A stretch of 64,000 nt of DNA from Lewinellaceae bacterium (GTDB lineage Bacteria > Bacteroidota > Bacteroidia > Chitinophagales > Saprospiraceae): assembly GCA_020636315.1 (NCBI GenBank), contig JACJYA010000001.1:558001-622000 (forward strand), given 5' to 3'. The translations under genes were made by a program, and so were the position numbers. Below are positions 62,501 through 64,000 of this stretch, in pieces. Within the stretch, counting starts at the first letter, position 1. The number at the start of each line of letters is the position of its first letter. The notes beneath the pieces were generated by a model. That model made no database searches. It had not been told where the DNA came from and saw only the letters and a list, made by a program, of their open reading frames with translations.

Positions 62501-62643
62501 GGGATGCCGGCAAAGTCAACATCTCGGAAGCCACCTACCAACTCATCGGCGACCTCTTCCGCTGCAGCTACCACGGCCAATATACTGAAACGGACGGGGA
62601 GAACATCAATATGTACTTTGTGGAGGAATATTTGGGGGATTGA
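59533..62643 (+). CDS. Two-component-propeller / Y_Y_Y receptor with adenylate cyclase output
   Basis: A 1036-residue receptor. Signal peptide (residues 1-22); a 14-bladed-type regulator propeller to about 680 (SAGFIWIATIDGLNRFDGYQ; QLWIANARGLHCLKLS; CIWASTDNGLCRLSVGTGKF); a Y_Y_Y domain (NHSIRYTNIPAGSYTFRVRA) to about 770; one membrane helix (TWWFWLLCGLLIAGAVFAIM); a coiled coil; then a class III cyclase domain at 855-1030. The metal Asp residues lie in MFSDFKGFS and TVGDAYLCVGG, Lys in EKIKTVGD, and Asp/Asn/Arg in YDIWGDTVNVASRME. This Lys/Asp set favours ATP, so cAMP. The HTCS-like sensor thus has a cyclase in place of a histidine kinase. Confidence 0.9.
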   Translation: MIMRKLWLFILPFLASPITALAQPANVQIKVFDVDEGLSHRKAIKILQDSAGFIWIATIDGLNRFDGYQFLRFKSQGEEQFLPHDAFTDMLIDEEDNIWLSSPDFITIYQPETGKYREIKVKKGQIVERQSIVPHSLFLDDNSRLWMAAYDENSAENNLRVVEGKGRIRQATRLEGSYPKHPTVQIGDTLYVGAYDKTAWKLNSKGNIAEALELPDGPNRRISQMQVVGDSLYILCIDGALFTYLPASGRLRKHPMSVETDMASALLVEPGGNIWIGGHSLLLYYDKKRGQTIDYNPNILEIVRTACTYRHIFKDRSGVVWVASDYGAIKIVQADPIFTQYLSGRNEYCSSVYCSTRGITEDEEGNIYISYYNSIHVLDPETNNLRPLFPSNDFFNYPFGLTYFRGALYTGNGKRINLQTLEIDTLLNYPSKDLGHVLIDKDSLLWIGYMNWLYQYDPDKEILREYQDSKGKWDSLNGNISFLYQGKTNGWIWAATLSNGIYKIDKQKGRLEHYHAGEDSPVRLNENQVNALYEDGKGQLWIANARGLHCLKLSSNELKIYTTEDGLSNNFINGILPEGDSCIWASTDNGLCRLSVGTGKFTNFFVKDGISANEFNRISFYKSRAGRMYFGGLNGVNAFMPGPQLLEKKVEEQEAPILFTRFTKFDSETGNLVNRFGGLSTEDVIVISPWDRTFSFDFSLADYRQPLDNAFSTWLEGYESNWSPATENHSIRYTNIPAGSYTFRVRARAGINNPDWNSQELAIRVVVQEAFYNTWWFWLLCGLLIAGAVFAIMRYRIYLAREREKALEQLVRERTQELELEKQKSEELLLNILPAETAEELKKFGAAKAKRHELVTVMFSDFKGFSRISEQMDPEDLVAEIDHCFRAFDEIMEKYGLEKIKTVGDAYLCVGGIRDDDGDEATRVTLAALEIQKFMSALKLQREAEARPCFEARIGIHTGAVVAGIVGIKKFAYDIWGDTVNVASRMETNGDAGKVNISEATYQLIGDLFRCSYHGQYTETDGENINMYFVEEYLGD

Positions 62644-62790
62644 GGGTGGCGGCAGAGCTTTTTTCTATTTATCTTCCACAAGATTATTTTCCTGAAATCC
62701 CCTCTGCCATGAAAGGCCCGCCGTTTTTTAGACTGTTCTTTTCTGTGCTTATTCTCAGAAGCCGGCCGGCTCTTCATAATCCTTTCTGAC

Positions 62791-64000
62791 ATGTTTGTTT
62801 TAAGATGCTTCAATACGCTATTCCTGTTTTTGGCCTATCTGGCGGCAACCAAGGCCCAAAGCACTTTTAATATTTCTGCGCATCTTAGCTGGCCCGCCAA
62901 TCACTTCCGGGATATGATCGTGGACCAGGACACCATCATCGGCTATGGCCTGGCATACCCCGATAATACCTACTCCCAACAAGGCCTTATCCTTTCCAAG
63001 TTTGACTCTTCCGGCAACCACCTGTTCTCCAGAATGCTACTCGACCCCCTTGGCGAACATCTATCTATCAGTTACAATTGGGGCAAGATCACCAAAACCC
63101 GGGACGGTGGATACATCATGACGGCCGCCCCAACCCACGGCGACGCCGCCTGGCTGATCAAAGTGGATCACCAGTTTGAGGTGGAGTTCATCAAAGAGTA
63201 TCTGGATACAGTGAACCGAAGCCATTTTAGATATATTGCTCCAATTGAACTGAGCGATGGATACTTACTGAGCGGCGCTATACAGCGTCCTAATTATCTT
63301 GATAATTCTTTCGCCCGGAGAGTAGATCAACAGGGTAATACAGTTTGGTTTAAATATTTCGGGGATTATGATGTTGGTAATGTCTTCAATGATATGGCCA
63401 AAATAAATGACACTTTATTTGTTGGCTTTTGTACTATTGAAACCAGCCCCAATAATGCTTTCTCTTCGATCCAATACATAGACTTAAGTGGAAACGTTGT
63501 TCGTTTCTGGCAATCTGAGTTAAACCCAGAGGTAGGTTTTGCCCGAAAGATCCTTTCCATACCTGATGGAGGAGTCATTACTTTTGGCCTGTATCCAGTA
63601 GAATTAATTGGCGAAACTTTGATCGTCCAGCCCACCCTCGCCAAGCTAGACACCGGGTTTCAGATAGAATGGCTGCGCCATTTTGGCTTAGAGGCCCGCC
63701 TGGGCGCCGATGTCATATTCTGGGACATAGAGCCAACTTCCGACGGCAACTACATCGGCGCCGGGGAAAGTTTCGTCAGAGTAACAGGGGAGCCGACCCG
63801 AAGGGTGGGCTGGCTCCACAAATTCTCTCCCGAGGGAGACAGCGTATGGGAAAACCTGATAGACGCCCCATTTCCCATAGTATATACCAACCAGGGCACC
63901 CTCGCCGGCGTAGGCGAACTATCCAGCGGCAGCATCGTGGCGGCGGGAGAAACCATCAACGGCAACCAACGATACATCTGGCTGGTGAAAGTCACTGCTG
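62791..64000 (+). CDS. Secreted repeat (propeller-like) protein, cut by the window end
   Basis: Open from ATG 62791 to the last base (403 codons) with no stop, so the gene continues outside the window. The signal peptide is MFVLRCFNTLFLFLAYLAAT (then KAQS). The rest has spaced phrases typical of propeller or delta-60-type repeat proteins (DQDTIIGYGLAYPDN; TKTRDGGYIMTAAPTHGDA; PTSDGNYIGAGESF; SSGSIVAAGETINGNQRYIW). A T9SS domain would be expected further on but is not visible. It follows the cyclase receptor by 147 bases on the same strand; a functional link is possible but unproven. Confidence 0.8.
   Translation, partial: MFVLRCFNTLFLFLAYLAATKAQSTFNISAHLSWPANHFRDMIVDQDTIIGYGLAYPDNTYSQQGLILSKFDSSGNHLFSRMLLDPLGEHLSISYNWGKITKTRDGGYIMTAAPTHGDAAWLIKVDHQFEVEFIKEYLDTVNRSHFRYIAPIELSDGYLLSGAIQRPNYLDNSFARRVDQQGNTVWFKYFGDYDVGNVFNDMAKINDTLFVGFCTIETSPNNAFSSIQYIDLSGNVVRFWQSELNPEVGFARKILSIPDGGVITFGLYPVELIGETLIVQPTLAKLDTGFQIEWLRHFGLEARLGADVIFWDIEPTSDGNYIGAGESFVRVTGEPTRRVGWLHKFSPEGDSVWENLIDAPFPIVYTNQGTLAGVGELSSGSIVAAGETINGNQRYIWLVKVTA

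Overview
The window reads as chromosomal DNA from a Bacteroidota bacterium, most likely of the Saprospirales/Lewinella type. Four secreted proteins end in or carry type IX secretion (T9SS) type A sorting domains, and HYR, SprB-like, SBBP and thrombospondin type-3 repeats occur in them. Shine-Dalgarno sequences are weak, a few promoters fit the Bacteroidota TTG-N20-TAnnTTTG form, and many intergenic gaps hold short dispersed repeats. The genes are mostly housekeeping or environmental metabolism. There is no rRNA, CRISPR array, prophage or recognisable transposase.

Layout. 0-12 kb: a DtxR/MntR metalloregulator, an MscS channel, adenine deaminase, a PAP2-like membrane protein, kynurenine 3-monooxygenase, an OmpA-type protein, a TPR/von Willebrand A protein, and a two-gene GMC dehydrogenase operon. 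12.6-16.3 kb: a large T9SS adhesin-like gene broken by a one-base deletion next to an internal duplication. 16.4-19.6 kb: a fused FAD/iron-sulfur oxidoreductase. 19.7-21 kb: a small toxin/immunity-like pair and decayed sequence. 21-25 kb: an SBBP/Ig-like T9SS protein and a secreted unknown. 25-26.2 kb: two identical tRNA-Val genes among degenerate tRNA-derived copies, with a small GIY-YIG nuclease. 26.3-32.7 kb: an AsmA protein, a PhoD phosphatase and histidine ammonia-lyase.

33-36 kb: a minus-strand operon (SDR, FAH-family hydrolase, lactonase, mutarotase) that fits non-phosphorylated L-fucose oxidation; the dehydratase step is missing here. 36-44.3 kb: a VWA-like secreted protein, a 164-bp palindromic element, another T9SS protein, a TolB-like propeller, a hemolysin III homologue, an AstE/AspA-like deacylase, a SET protein and a 2OG-Fe(II) oxygenase. 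44.5-48.8 kb: a response regulator lacking its phosphoacceptor Asp, a GNAT-nitrilase fusion, PPK2 and MtnA. 48.9-51.7 kb: the TrkA/TrkH potassium system. 51.8-59.2 kb: a LMW tyrosine phosphatase, a DinB-like protein, a DUF6438-like lipoprotein, an M48 peptidase, a His-rich protein followed by a TonB receptor, and an SRPBCC/GyrI-like protein. 59.5-64 kb: a propeller/Y_Y_Y receptor fused to an adenylate cyclase, then a secreted protein cut by the window end.

The most unusual items are the cyclase receptor, the pseudo-receiver regulator, the degenerate tRNA-Val cluster with its nuclease gene, the broken adhesin, the dispersed repeat families and the toxin/immunity-like remnant. All functional calls are by eye from protein motifs; no database search was run.
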